A stretch of 64,000 nt of DNA from VRUE01 sp963703335 (GTDB taxonomy: Bacteria; Actinomycetota; Thermoleophilia; Solirubrobacterales; 70-9), in the NCBI GenBank assembly GCA_963703335.1, contig OY969812.1:1612001-1676000 (forward strand), written 5' to 3'. The number at the start of each line of letters is the position of its first letter. The stretch's first letter is position 1. The position numbers and the translations under genes were made by a program. Below are positions 49,178 to 58,426 of this stretch, piece after piece. The notes under the pieces are model-generated. The model searched no databases. It was not told the DNA's origin and worked only from the letters and a program-made list of their open reading frames with translations.

Positions 49178-50097
49178 TGGTCGGTTCGCTTGTCCTCAAC
49201 CGCTTCCTGATCGAGCGCCGCATCGGCAGCGGCGGTTTTGGCACGGTCTATGAGGCCTGGGACGGCCGCCTCGAGCGCTCGGTCGCGGTCAAGGCGATCG
49301 AGTCGGGCGGCAGGCAGGGATCGGACCGGGTCCTGCGCGAGGCCCAGGCCGCAGCGCGGCTCAACCACCCTGGAATCGTGACCCTCTATGAGATGGGTGA
49401 GGAGAATGGCAACGCGCTGCTCGTCACCGAGCTGGTCGACGGCTCCACCCTCGCCGAGCTGAATCGCGAGCAGACGCTCAGCGACCGCGAGATCGGCGAG
49501 ATCGGCGCCGACCTCTGCGAGGCGCTCGATCATGCCCACGAGCGCGCCGTCGTCCACCGCGACATCAAGCCGCAGAACGTGCTCGTCACCGAGGAGGGCG
49601 AGCCCCACGCCAAGCTGATGGACTTCGGCGTTGCCCGCCTCACCGACGCGGCGGCTCTCACCGCTCCCGGCGACGTTGTCGGCACCCTCGCTTACATGGC
49701 TCCCGAGCAGGCCGAGGGACGAGCCGCCGGCCCGGAGTCGGACGTCTACTCGCTGGCTTTGATGCTGTACGAGAGCTGGGGCGACGAGCACCCGACGCGG
49801 CGGGCGACGCCCGCTGCGACCGCGCGTGCGATTGGGGCTCGGATGAGGCCCTTGCGCCGGTTGCGTCCCGACCTGCCGCGCGAGCTCTGCGAGACCGTCG
49901 ACGCCTGCCTGCAACCACGACCGGACCGGCGTCCATCGTTGGAGGAGTTGGGCGGCGCGATCGAGGATTCACTTGAGCTTCTCGCCGAGCACGCCCCCCG
50001 CCGCGATCGCGCGCTGCCGCTGCGGGCAGGCGCGGTCGCCCTCGCCGCTGCCCTGGGCGCCTGGCTCGCAGTCGGTCACGGCGTCCTGCTCCCCTGA
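49177..50097 (+). CDS. Serine/threonine protein kinase without PASTA domains
   Basis: From the TTG at 49177 (GGAG six bases upstream) the protein is 306 aa. The kinase domain has IGSGGFGTVYEAWD, Lys39 (VAVKAIE), HRDIKPQNV (127-135), DFG (149-151) and APEQAEGR. One C-terminal helix follows (about 282-304), with only a few residues outside. This matches a short PknA-like kinase. It heads the FHA-phosphatase-RodA-PBP-PknB cluster that controls cell-wall growth. The kinase uses GAG for Glu almost throughout. Confidence 0.92.
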   Translation: MVGSLVLNRFLIERRIGSGGFGTVYEAWDGRLERSVAVKAIESGGRQGSDRVLREAQAAARLNHPGIVTLYEMGEENGNALLVTELVDGSTLAELNREQTLSDREIGEIGADLCEALDHAHERAVVHRDIKPQNVLVTEEGEPHAKLMDFGVARLTDAAALTAPGDVVGTLAYMAPEQAEGRAAGPESDVYSLALMLYESWGDEHPTRRATPAATARAIGARMRPLRRLRPDLPRELCETVDACLQPRPDRRPSLEELGGAIEDSLELLAEHAPRRDRALPLRAGAVALAAALGAWLAVGHGVLLP

Positions 50098-50130
50098 GAT
50101 GGTGCAGCCGAGGGGCCCGCACATCCGGAT

Positions 50131-50228
50131 GAGAGGCGTGACGCGGCGCATCTCTGCGTCCTCGGGAGGCCAAATGGAAACCACCATTTGGCCTCCCTGC
50201 GTCCTTGACCTGCTTGGTCACGCCTCTC
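50131..50228. repeat. Nested inverted repeat in the kinase-fhaA gap
   Basis: The outer arms are GAGAGGCGTGAC (50131-50142) and GTCACGCCTCTC (50217-50228). The inner arms are GGGAGGCCAAATGG (50164-50177) and CCATTTGGCCTCCC (50184-50197), with loop AAACCA. TGCGTCCT occurs as a direct repeat on both sides of the inner stem. It lies in the 224-bp space between the kinase and fhaA genes. The core does not match families A or B. Confidence 0.85.
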
Positions 50229-50321
50229 CCCGGCCGCACGTTCCCCCCGCCCGCACCATCTAGGATTTCAGCGGCCTTCCCGCCACCCGGGCGTTGGCGC
50301 GTCCGCGAAAAGGAGCCACCG

Positions 50322-51095
50322 ATCAGCGTTCTACGTAACCTGGAGAGTCGGATCGAAGGCCTTGTCGAGGGGGTCTTCAGCCGCGCCTTCAGTTCCGAGG
50401 TGCAACCGGTCGAGCTGGCCCGCAAGTTGGCCAAGGAGATGGACGCCCACAAGACCGCGGGGGTGGCGCGCGTCTACGTCCCCAACGAGTACAGCGTTTA
50501 CCTCTCGAGCAAGGATCGGGTCAAGCTCGAAGGCTACGAGCGCTCGCTCGAGCAGGAGCTCTCCGGTTATCTGCTCGAGCACGCACGCAGGCGCAACTAC
50601 GATTTGCTCACCCGTCCTGCGGTCGAGTTCCAGACCGACGAGCGGCTGCGTCTCGGCGAATTCGGTATCCAGACTCGGCTGGTAAAGCCGCCGGCGCGCG
50701 AGGGCGAGGCACCGAGCCAGGGGGAGGAGGGTCACACGATGGTCTACTCGGCGGTCAAAGAGCGCGGCGCCCAGCCGGCGAGCCCGGAGCAGCGAGCCGC
50801 GGCGATGGTCGCCACTCGTGCGGTCGTCTCGCTCGACGACCGCCGCTACGTGCTCGAGGGGCCGCGGGCGACAATCGGCCGTTCCAAGGAAGCCGAGTGC
50901 GTGCTCGGCGACCCCAACATCTCCCGCCGCCACGCCGAGCTGCGGCGCTCACCAACCGGCGACTGGACGATCGCCGACCTCGGCTCGACCAACGGCATTA
51001 AGGTGAACGGTCGGCGCGTTTCCTCGTCCCGCCTCAGTCCCGGCGACCAGGTGACGCTCGGCACCACGACCTTCGTGTTCGACATCGAGCAATGA
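50322..51095 (+). CDS. fhaA: FhaA-like protein: DUF3662 plus FHA domain (probable ATC start)
   Basis: The protein is 257 aa if it starts at ATC 50322, which gives (M)SVLRNLESRIEGLVEGVFSRAF, the usual N-terminus of FhaA homologues. AAGGAG lies at 50310-50315, exactly six bases before. No ATG/GTG/TTG fits: the frame is open upstream to 50205, but that part crosses the inverted repeat region. Residues about 5-115 are the DUF3662 domain. The C-terminal FHA domain has ATIGRSKEAECVLGDPNISRRHAELRR and DLGSTNGIKVNG, which bind phosphothreonine on kinase targets. Confidence 0.92.
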   Translation: MSVLRNLESRIEGLVEGVFSRAFSSEVQPVELARKLAKEMDAHKTAGVARVYVPNEYSVYLSSKDRVKLEGYERSLEQELSGYLLEHARRRNYDLLTRPAVEFQTDERLRLGEFGIQTRLVKPPAREGEAPSQGEEGHTMVYSAVKERGAQPASPEQRAAAMVATRAVVSLDDRRYVLEGPRATIGRSKEAECVLGDPNISRRHAELRRSPTGDWTIADLGSTNGIKVNGRRVSSSRLSPGDQVTLGTTTFVFDIEQ

Positions 51096-51108
51096 GCGCC
51101 CGGCGCTA

Positions 51109-51582
51109 GTGGACTACGAGCCCATTTCCGTCGCCCTCAAGTTCGGCTTCCTCGCCGTCCTCTACCTCTTCCTGCTCTGGATCGCCCGCAGTGCCCTCAA
51201 GGACCTGCGCCGCACGGCCTCGCCCGCGCCCGACGCCACCGGCTTCCACCAGGCGCCGGGCTTCACCCCGCAGCCCAGTGCGACCGATGCATGGCTGATC
51301 GCCGAGCGCGGTGGCGGCCTTGATCCGGGCGAGCGCTTTGACCTAATCGGCGGCCTCTCGATCGGCCGCTCGGCCGAAGCCGACGTGCGGATCGACGACC
51401 GTTATGCCTCCGGCGTGCACGCCAGGATCTTCAGTCGCGATGGCCGCACCTACGTCGAGGACATGAATTCCACCAACGGCACCCTGCTCAACGACGCCAC
51501 CCTCAGTGGCGAGGCGGAGCTGATCGACGGCGACGTGGTGCGGATCGGCGACACCGAGTTCCGCTACGAGGCCGGGCCGTAA
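51109..51582 (+). CDS. fhaB: FhaB-like FHA domain protein
   Basis: This 157-aa protein starts with GTG at 51109. It has one N-terminal membrane helix (about 9-27) and a C-terminal FHA domain with LSIGRSAEADVRIDDRYASGVHARIFSRDG and DMNSTNGTLLND. Its mycobacterial counterpart (FhaB/FipA) links kinase signalling to the divisome. Its stop overlaps the phosphatase start. Confidence 0.92.
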   Translation: MDYEPISVALKFGFLAVLYLFLLWIARSALKDLRRTASPAPDATGFHQAPGFTPQPSATDAWLIAERGGGLDPGERFDLIGGLSIGRSAEADVRIDDRYASGVHARIFSRDGRTYVEDMNSTNGTLLNDATLSGEAELIDGDVVRIGDTEFRYEAGP

Positions 51583-52763
51583 TGCTGCGGATCGAGGACC
51601 AGGCATTCCGCTCCGACACGGGGCGGCAGCGCAACGCCAACGAGGACTCCTTCTTCGTTCGCGCGCCGATCTTTGTCGTCGCCGACGGTATGGGGGGTGC
51701 GCAAGCAGGGGAGGTCGCCTCCAAAGCCGCCGCCGACGCCTTCGACGTCGATCTGCCCGAGGGCCCGCCGGAGCGGATCCTGCGCGAGACGATCCTCGAG
51801 GCCAACCGCAGGATTCACGACCTGGCCCGCGCCGATCCCTCGCGGGCCGGCATGGGGACGACGCTGACCGCCGCGATCGTCGATGTCGGCGGCGAAGAGG
51901 TGGCGATCGGCCATGTCGGCGACAGCCGCGCTTACCGCTTGCGCGACGGCAAGCTCGAGCAGCTCACCCGCGACCATTCGCTGGTCGAGGAGATGAGGCG
52001 CAAGGGCCAGCTCACCGACGCCCAGGCAGAGGATCACCCGCAACGCTCGATCATCACCCGGGCGCTCGGGCCAGAGCCGGAGGTCGAGCCGGACATCCAA
52101 ACGGTGCCCGCCGCGCCCGGCGACGTCTTCTTGATCTGCTCGGACGGCTTGACCACGATGCTGGGGGAGGACCAAATCGCCAAGCTGCTCGTTGGCGCCA
52201 CATCGATGAGCGCCGCGGTGCGCGCCCTCGTTGACGAAGCGAACCGAGCCGGCGGCCGCGACAACATCACCGCGCTCGCCTTCCGGCTCGAAGACGCGGC
52301 TGCACCGCAGCGGCAGGGGCACGAGGACGCAACGCTGATCGGCGGCAGCGCAGCAGAGGCCGGCCTGACCGGCACCGAGGTTCGCCGCCGCGCGGCTGCA
52401 GCAGCCGCGCGCGACCGGCGCGAGCAGCTCGTCGCCAAGCAGCCCCGCCGCGGCCTGCGGCGGGCACTCAAGGTGCTTGCGGCGGTTGCTGTTCTAGGAG
52501 CCCTCGCCTTCGGCGCCTGGTACGGCAACCGGCAAGTCTGGTTCCTCGGCACCGACGAGGGCGGCCGCGTCTCCCTCTACCGCGGCCTTCCCTACGAACT
52601 CCCCTTCGGGATCGATCTCTTCGAGGAGCGCTACGCGAGCCCGATCCAGACCTCATCCCTGCCGCAGCGACGCCAGGGGGCGGTCAGCGGACACGATCTG
52701 CGCTCACGCGACGACGCCGTCTCCCTGGTCGAGGACATAGAAGAATCCCAGGGAGCCCGCTGA
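51582..52763 (+). CDS. pstP: PP2C-family protein phosphatase (PstP-like)
   Basis: This 393-aa protein has the metal-binding PP2C motifs RNANEDSFFV, VVADGMGGAQAGEVAS, GHVGDSRAYRLRDGKLEQLTRDHSLV, CSDGLTTML and GGRDNITALAF. A Lys/Arg-rich linker follows, then a single helix (about 303-322) and a short outer segment of about 70 residues. It reverses the Ser/Thr kinases of this cluster. Coupling to fhaB (1-nt overlap) and rodA is as in other actinobacteria. Confidence 0.94.
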   Translation: MLRIEDQAFRSDTGRQRNANEDSFFVRAPIFVVADGMGGAQAGEVASKAAADAFDVDLPEGPPERILRETILEANRRIHDLARADPSRAGMGTTLTAAIVDVGGEEVAIGHVGDSRAYRLRDGKLEQLTRDHSLVEEMRRKGQLTDAQAEDHPQRSIITRALGPEPEVEPDIQTVPAAPGDVFLICSDGLTTMLGEDQIAKLLVGATSMSAAVRALVDEANRAGGRDNITALAFRLEDAAAPQRQGHEDATLIGGSAAEAGLTGTEVRRRAAAAAARDRREQLVAKQPRRGLRRALKVLAAVAVLGALAFGAWYGNRQVWFLGTDEGGRVSLYRGLPYELPFGIDLFEERYASPIQTSSLPQRRQGAVSGHDLRSRDDAVSLVEDIEESQGAR

Positions 52764-52764
52764 G

Positions 52765-54099
52765 GTGAGCGCCAGGAACCGAGAGCTGATGGCTCTCGTG
52801 CCGGTGGCGCTGTTGCTGACCGCCGGCTTCGCCGCGGTTTTCGCCCAAGAGAGCTCGCGGCTCGATGACGCCAGCCTGATCTACGGCGCTTATTTCTTCG
52901 CCGTCTGTTTGGCCACCCATTTCTACCTGCGCGTCCGCCTGCCCAACGCCGACCCCTATCTCTTTCCGTTGGTGGCGCTGTTGATGGCCTTTGGCTTGGT
53001 GATGATCTACCGGATCGATGCCGACCTCGCCCGCGACCAGGCGAACTGGTTCGTCCTCGGCCTCGTCCTTTTCGCCCTGACGATCCACTTCTTGCGCGAC
53101 TACGACGTGCTCGAGCGCTATCGCTACACGATCGCGGGGGTGGGCCTGCTGCTCCTATTGGCGCCGCGCCTGCCGGGGATCGGCCAGCAGGTCAATGGCG
53201 CCTACCTCGGCATCAAGATCGGTCCACTCGCATTTCAGCCGGCCGAGTTCTCGAAGATCTGCCTTGTCGTCTTCCTCGCCAGCTACTTGCGCGAGCACCG
53301 TGAGGTGCTGATCGTCGGGGCCCGCCGGGTGCTCGGCGTGACCCTGCCGCCGCTGAAGCACTTCGGGCCGATGCTGGTCGTCTGGGGCGCCTCGATGTTC
53401 ATGCTCGTCTTCATCCGTGACCTGGGCAGTTCGCTGATGTTCTTCGCCGCTTTCCTGGCGCTGCTCTACGTCGCTACCGGTCGCTTCTCCTTCGTCGCGA
53501 TCGGCATGGCGATGTTTCTGGTCGGCGCCTGGTTCTTCGCTTCGACCGTTCCTCACGTGCACGACCGGGTGGAGATCTGGCTCGATCCCTACGCCCACCC
53601 GCAGGCGAGCGGGTACCAGATCCTGCAGTCGATCTTTGCCCAGGCCGACGGTGGTCTCTTCGGCAAGGGCTTCGGCCAGGCGCTGATCACGATTCCCGGC
53701 ACCGATAAGGCGCTTCTACCGGCGGCGCAGACGGACACGATCTACTCGCTGATCGTCAACGAGCTGGGACTCTTCGGCGCCTGTGGGGTCGTGCTGATCT
53801 ACCTGCTGATTTCGGCCCGCGGTTTCAAGATCGCCCTACTCGCTGACGACGGCTTCTCGAAGCTGCTGGCGACCGGCCTCACCGCCGTCTTCGCAATCCA
53901 GGCCTTCGTGATCATCGGCGGCGTCACGCGGGTGATCCCGCTGACCGGCGTCACCCTTCCCTTCATCAGCTACGGCGGCAGCTCGATCGTCGCCAATTTT
54001 GTCCTCTTGGCCCTGCTGCTGCTGATCTCCGATCGGGCGCGGCGCGAGTCGGGCGCGGCGGGGAGAGCAAGTGGCCTGCTTTTGGAGGGTGGTCGGTGA
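52765..54099 (+). CDS. rodA: FtsW/RodA-family SEDS glycosyltransferase
   Basis: This 444-aa protein starts with GTG at 52765 and has about ten to twelve helices. SEDS landmarks are FQPAEFSKICLVVFLASYL, FIRDLGSSLMFFAAFLALLYVATGR, a large outer loop with YAHPQASGYQILQSIFAQADGGLFGKGFGQ, and TDTIYSLIVNELGLFGA. The C-terminal LPFISYGGSSIVANFVLLALLL also fits. It polymerises peptidoglycan glycan strands and is overlapped by the PBP gene. Confidence 0.94.
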   Translation: MSARNRELMALVPVALLLTAGFAAVFAQESSRLDDASLIYGAYFFAVCLATHFYLRVRLPNADPYLFPLVALLMAFGLVMIYRIDADLARDQANWFVLGLVLFALTIHFLRDYDVLERYRYTIAGVGLLLLLAPRLPGIGQQVNGAYLGIKIGPLAFQPAEFSKICLVVFLASYLREHREVLIVGARRVLGVTLPPLKHFGPMLVVWGASMFMLVFIRDLGSSLMFFAAFLALLYVATGRFSFVAIGMAMFLVGAWFFASTVPHVHDRVEIWLDPYAHPQASGYQILQSIFAQADGGLFGKGFGQALITIPGTDKALLPAAQTDTIYSLIVNELGLFGACGVVLIYLLISARGFKIALLADDGFSKLLATGLTAVFAIQAFVIIGGVTRVIPLTGVTLPFISYGGSSIVANFVLLALLLLISDRARRESGAAGRASGLLLEGGR

Positions 54100-55556
54100 A
54101 CCGCCAGATCGTCAAGCTTTTCGGCCTCGTCGTCGTGCTCTTCGCCGTGCTGATCGGCTTCACCTCGTTCTGGGCTGTCTTCGACGCCAAAGCATTGAAG
54201 GAGAAGACCGCCAACAAGCGCCCCCTGCTCGAGCAGCAGCAGATCCGCCGTGGCCGCATTCTCGCCGCCGACGGAACCGTGATCGCTCGCTCTGTGGCCA
54301 AGGGCCGGGGCGACTCGCTGCGCTACGTGCGCCGCTACCCGGAAGGCTCGCTCTATGGCCACCCGATCGGCTACAGCTTCGTCCAGCAGGGCGACAGCGA
54401 GTTCGAGCGGTTCCACAACGACGAGCTGGTTGGCAACGACTCCGAATTCACCTCGATCCTCGACGAGCTGCGCGGTCGCCGCCAGGAAGGCAACGACATC
54501 GTCACCAACCTCGACCCCGCGGCGCAGTCGGTGGCGCTTGCTGACCTCGAAGAAGCGGGCTTCGGCGCCGTGGTGGCGATCGAGCCGCAGAGCGGCCGCG
54601 TGCGGGTACTGGCTTCGAACCCGCCGTTCGACCCGAACCGCGTGCCCTACGAACTCTCGAAGTTGAACACGAACGAAGTCGAAACACCGCTCTTCAACCG
54701 CGCGACGCAGGGCCAGTACCCGCCGGGCTCGACCTTCAAGGTGGTCACCGCGGCCGCAGGTCTGGAGAGCGGTGCGATTACACCGGACACGCCGATCGAT
54801 GCGCCGGGCAGCCTCGAAGTCGAAGGCACCCCGCTCGAAAACGATTTTGGCGAGAGCTTCCCGGGAGCGACCCTGGACACGGCGCTGACCAACTCGGTCA
54901 ACACCTGGTTCGGCCAGCTCGGCCAGCAGCTCGGCAACGACACCCTCTTCGAATACATGGAACGGTTCGGCTTCAACTCAACTCCGGCGATTGACCTGCC
55001 GGCCGAAGAGGTCTCCAAGAGCGGTGTCTTCAATGAAGAGGGCGAACTGCTCGGTGCCAATGACCCAGTTGACCTGGCCCGCGTCGCGATCGGGCAAGAG
55101 CGCCTCGCGGTGACGCCGCTGCAGATGGCCGAGGTCACCGCGTCGATTGCCAACGGGGGCAAGCAGATGAAGCCGCAGATCTGGAGCCGCGTCATCGATC
55201 CCGACGGCCGGGTGACCAAGCGCCTCGATCCCTCCGAGTACAGCCAGCCGATCAGTGCCGAGACCGCAGCGGAGCTGACGACTGCGATGGAAGGCGTGGT
55301 CAGCGAAGGCACCGGCACCAACGCCGAGATCCCGGGTGTGGCGGTGGCCGGCAAGACGGGCACGGCGGAAACTCCCGGCAACGCGGCCTGCGGCGGCGGA
55401 GAAGAAGAGAATCAAGCTTGGTTTATTGGCTTCGCTCCCGCTGATGACCCGAAAATCGCGATCGCGGCGACGGTCGAGTGCACGGAAGAATTCGGCAACG
55501 ACGTTGCGGCGCCGATCTTCCGTGACGTCGCGGAAACGATCCTCAACGGTGAATGA
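54096..55556 (+). CDS. pbpA: Class B penicillin-binding protein (PbpA-like)
   Basis: This 486-aa protein has one N-terminal helix (about 7-27), a short dimerisation region and a transpeptidase domain. The three active-site motifs are visible: STFK (in YPPGSTFKVVTAAAG), SVN (in LTNSVNTWFGQLG) and KTG (in AVAGKTGTAETPG). It cross-links peptidoglycan with the RodA encoded just upstream (4-nt overlap). Glutamate codons turn from GAG to many GAA after about 54,500, that is, in the exported part. Confidence 0.95.
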   Translation: MNRQIVKLFGLVVVLFAVLIGFTSFWAVFDAKALKEKTANKRPLLEQQQIRRGRILAADGTVIARSVAKGRGDSLRYVRRYPEGSLYGHPIGYSFVQQGDSEFERFHNDELVGNDSEFTSILDELRGRRQEGNDIVTNLDPAAQSVALADLEEAGFGAVVAIEPQSGRVRVLASNPPFDPNRVPYELSKLNTNEVETPLFNRATQGQYPPGSTFKVVTAAAGLESGAITPDTPIDAPGSLEVEGTPLENDFGESFPGATLDTALTNSVNTWFGQLGQQLGNDTLFEYMERFGFNSTPAIDLPAEEVSKSGVFNEEGELLGANDPVDLARVAIGQERLAVTPLQMAEVTASIANGGKQMKPQIWSRVIDPDGRVTKRLDPSEYSQPISAETAAELTTAMEGVVSEGTGTNAEIPGVAVAGKTGTAETPGNAACGGGEEENQAWFIGFAPADDPKIAIAATVECTEEFGNDVAAPIFRDVAETILNGE

Positions 55557-55570
55557 GATAGAACAGCCGC

Positions 55571-57460
55571 GTGGCTGACGTAACGCAAGGCTCGGTGGTC
55601 GACGGGCGCTACACCGTGTTGCAGCGGATCGGCTCCGGCGGCATGGCCGACGTCTGGCTCGCCGACGACTCCCACCTGCAGCGGCGAGTCGCACTCAAGG
55701 TCCTGCACCCGCGCTTCGCCCAGGACCGCGAGTTCGTCGAGCGCTTCCGCCGCGAGGCCGAGGCAGCGGCCGGCCTGCAGCACCCCAACGTCGTTGCCGT
55801 CTTCGATCGCGGCGAGGTCGAGGGCACCTACTACATCGCCATGCAGTTCCTCGAGGGGCGAACCCTGAAGCAGCTGATCGATGCCGGGCTCACTCCCGAG
55901 CAGGCGGCGGGACTGATCCGCCAGGTGCTCGAGGGGGCTCGTTTCGCTCACCGCCACGGCGTCGTCCACCGCGACCTCAAGCCCCAGAACGTGATCGTCG
56001 ACGACGAGGGCAAGGCGACCGTGACCGACTTTGGCATCGCCCGCGCCGGTGTCTCGGAGATCACCCAGACGGGCTCGGTGATGGGCACGCCGCACTACCT
56101 CTCGCCCGAGCAGGCCCAGGGCTTCGAGGTGACCGCGGTCTCCGACCTCTACTCGATCGGGGTGATGCTCTACGAGGCGCTCACCGGGCGGGTGCCGTTC
56201 GAGGCCGACTCCGCCGTCGCGGTGGCGATGAAACAGGTCTCCCAGGCGCCGCAACGGCCCAGCTCGATCAACCCGCAGGTCTCACCCGCGCTCGACGCGG
56301 TGGTGATGAGGGCGCTGGAGAAGGAGCCCGGCCAGCGCTTTCAGAGCGCCGACGCCTTCATCGCCGCGCTCGACGCAGCGCTCAAGGATCCCGGCGGGGG
56401 GGCGGACAACACCGCTGCCTTCGCTCCGCTGCCTCCCGTCGTCGCCACGCCGGAGGAGCCCGTGGCAGAGGGGACGACGGCGGAGGAGGAAGCACGCCGG
56501 CGCCGGCGCCGCATCTGGGCACTGATCGCCGCTGCGATCCTGATCGGGCTCTTGATCGGCTTCGCCTTGACGCGCGACACCACTACCGAGGTGCCGAACG
56601 TCACCGGCAACGAGCTCAACGTGGCGATCGCCCTGTTGCAGCAGAACGGCTTCAGCGTCGGCGACGTCAAGCGGGTCGAGCGCGAAGCTCCGGCAAACGA
56701 AGTGCTCGAGCAGGACCCCGCGGCCTCGCCGCCAGCTGACGAAGCCTCGCTCGACTGCGCCTTCCTCAGCTTCTTCTGCTCGAAGCCGAAGGTGATGCTC
56801 ACCGTCAGCGCCGGGCCCGGCACCGCCAAGGTGCCCTCGACGGCGGGCCTCTCGACGGCCGCTGCCGAAAAGGCGCTCGAAGAAGCGGGCTTCGAAGCGA
56901 AGACGGAAGCGGTGCACTCCAAGGATGTCGAAGAAGGGTTGGTGCTCAAGTCCGAACCTTCGGGCGGCCAGACTGCGACCAAGGGAACCGAGGTGCTGCT
57001 TAAGGTTTCCAGCGGCCCGAAGCTCGCCAAGGTGCCGGTCTTGGTCGGCTCCCAGCGCTCTCTCGCGGTGCAGCAGATTCGCGGTCGCGGCTTCACGCCC
57101 AGCGTCGAAGAAGTCGAAGACACGGCGCCCGAAGGGCAGGTGATCCGCCAGGCCCCGAGCGCAGGCTCGCAGCTGCCGCCCGGCTCGACCGTCTCGATCA
57201 CGGTCTCCAAGGGGGAAGAAAAGGCGACGGCGCCGAACGTGATCGGCAAGGAGCGCGCGGAAGCCGTCGAAGCCGTGCGGGAAGCCGGCCTGAAGCCCAT
57301 CGTGCAGGAACAGCAGACGGCAGTGCCCTCCCAGGTCGGCCGGGTCACCGACCAATTCCCGCCGCCGGCCTCAGAAGTCAAGCCGGGCACCACGGTGACG
57401 CTCGTCGTCGGCAAGGCGGCGAGCGGGTCCTCTGAAACGGAAACAGGCGAAGAAGAATGA
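55571..57460 (+). CDS. pknB: PASTA-domain serine/threonine kinase PknB
   Basis: This 629-aa protein has a cytoplasmic kinase domain (IGSGGMADVWLA, Lys43, HRDLKPQN at 133-140, DFG at 153-155, SPEQAQG) and one helix (about 318-336). Four PASTA repeats follow, which sense muropeptides or lipid II. The first PASTA carries an insertion with two Cys residues (SLDCAFLSFFCSKPK). The kinase part uses GAG for Glu; the PASTA part uses mainly GAA. It overlaps the following ddl gene by 4 nt. Confidence 0.96.
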   Translation: MADVTQGSVVDGRYTVLQRIGSGGMADVWLADDSHLQRRVALKVLHPRFAQDREFVERFRREAEAAAGLQHPNVVAVFDRGEVEGTYYIAMQFLEGRTLKQLIDAGLTPEQAAGLIRQVLEGARFAHRHGVVHRDLKPQNVIVDDEGKATVTDFGIARAGVSEITQTGSVMGTPHYLSPEQAQGFEVTAVSDLYSIGVMLYEALTGRVPFEADSAVAVAMKQVSQAPQRPSSINPQVSPALDAVVMRALEKEPGQRFQSADAFIAALDAALKDPGGGADNTAAFAPLPPVVATPEEPVAEGTTAEEEARRRRRRIWALIAAAILIGLLIGFALTRDTTTEVPNVTGNELNVAIALLQQNGFSVGDVKRVEREAPANEVLEQDPAASPPADEASLDCAFLSFFCSKPKVMLTVSAGPGTAKVPSTAGLSTAAAEKALEEAGFEAKTEAVHSKDVEEGLVLKSEPSGGQTATKGTEVLLKVSSGPKLAKVPVLVGSQRSLAVQQIRGRGFTPSVEEVEDTAPEGQVIRQAPSAGSQLPPGSTVSITVSKGEEKATAPNVIGKERAEAVEAVREAGLKPIVQEQQTAVPSQVGRVTDQFPPPASEVKPGTTVTLVVGKAASGSSETETGEEE

Positions 57461-58425
57461 AGGTGGCGGTCCTCTGCGGCGGCCGCTCATCCGAGCACGA
57501 TGTCTCGTTGCGCTCCGGCGAGGCGGTGGCGCGCGGCCTGGGGGAGGCCGGCCATGAAGCGCTGCCGGTGACGATCTCCCGCGAGGGTGCCTGGAGCTGC
57601 GACGCCAGGGCAATCCAGCTCGTCCCTGGTGAGGGCCTGCTCGGCGCCGACGTCGCCTTCCCCGCCCTGCACGGCCCCTTCGGCGAGGACGGCAGCGTGC
57701 AGGGGCTGCTCGAGTGGCTGGACGTTCCTTACGTCGGCTCCGACGTGCTCGCTTCGGCGGCCTGCATGGACAAGCTGACCCTGAAGCGCCTCTTCGCCCA
57801 GGCCGGCATCCCCCAGGTCGATTTCGTCGATGCGGCCGAGCCGAACTGGCGCGAGCGCTGCGCGCAGCTCGGCTCGCCGCTCTGGGTCAAGCCCTCACGC
57901 CTCGGCTCCAGTGTCGGGATCAGCAAGGTCGCCGGCGTCGACGCGGAGCTCGACGAGGCGGTCGCGCTCGCCCGCCGCCACGACCCGCGCGTGATCGTCG
58001 AGGCCGCGGCCGCCGGCCGCGAGGTCGAGTGCTCACTGCTCGGCAACGAGGACGTCGACGCTTCGCAGCCGGGCGAGGTCCTCGCCAACGCCGATTGGTA
58101 CGACTACGAGACCAAGTACCGCGAGGGTGGCATGGAGCTGGTCGTTCCCCCCGTGATCCCCCCGGAGCAGATCGCCCGCGTGCGCGAGCTTGCCGTTGCC
58201 GCCTTCAAGCTCGGCGGTTGCTCCGGCCTCGCCCGCTGCGACTTCTTCGTCGAGCCCGACGGCACCGTCCTCGTCAACGAGATCAACACCATGCCCGGCT
58301 TCACTCAAACCAGCGTCTACGCCAAGCTCTGGCAGGCATCGGGCCTCGACTACCCAGCCCTCTGCGACCGCCTCATCACCCTGGCCGTCGAGCGCCACCA
58401 ACGCGCCCGCTCCTACGAGTTCTGA
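57457..58425 (+). CDS. ddl: D-alanine--D-alanine ligase
   Basis: This 322-aa ATP-grasp enzyme has the canonical Ddl motifs CGGRSSEHDVSLRSG (substrate Glu), FPALHGPFGEDGSVQG, WVKPSRLGSSVGISK, DYETKYREGGMELVVP (Tyr of the omega loop) and VNEINTMPGFTQTSVYAKLW. It makes the D-Ala-D-Ala unit of peptidoglycan. It ends the kinase/cell-wall operon and is the more typical of the two Ddl genes in this window. Confidence 0.95.
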   Translation: MKVAVLCGGRSSEHDVSLRSGEAVARGLGEAGHEALPVTISREGAWSCDARAIQLVPGEGLLGADVAFPALHGPFGEDGSVQGLLEWLDVPYVGSDVLASAACMDKLTLKRLFAQAGIPQVDFVDAAEPNWRERCAQLGSPLWVKPSRLGSSVGISKVAGVDAELDEAVALARRHDPRVIVEAAAAGREVECSLLGNEDVDASQPGEVLANADWYDYETKYREGGMELVVPPVIPPEQIARVRELAVAAFKLGGCSGLARCDFFVEPDGTVLVNEINTMPGFTQTSVYAKLWQASGLDYPALCDRLITLAVERHQRARSYEF

Positions 58426-58426
58426 G

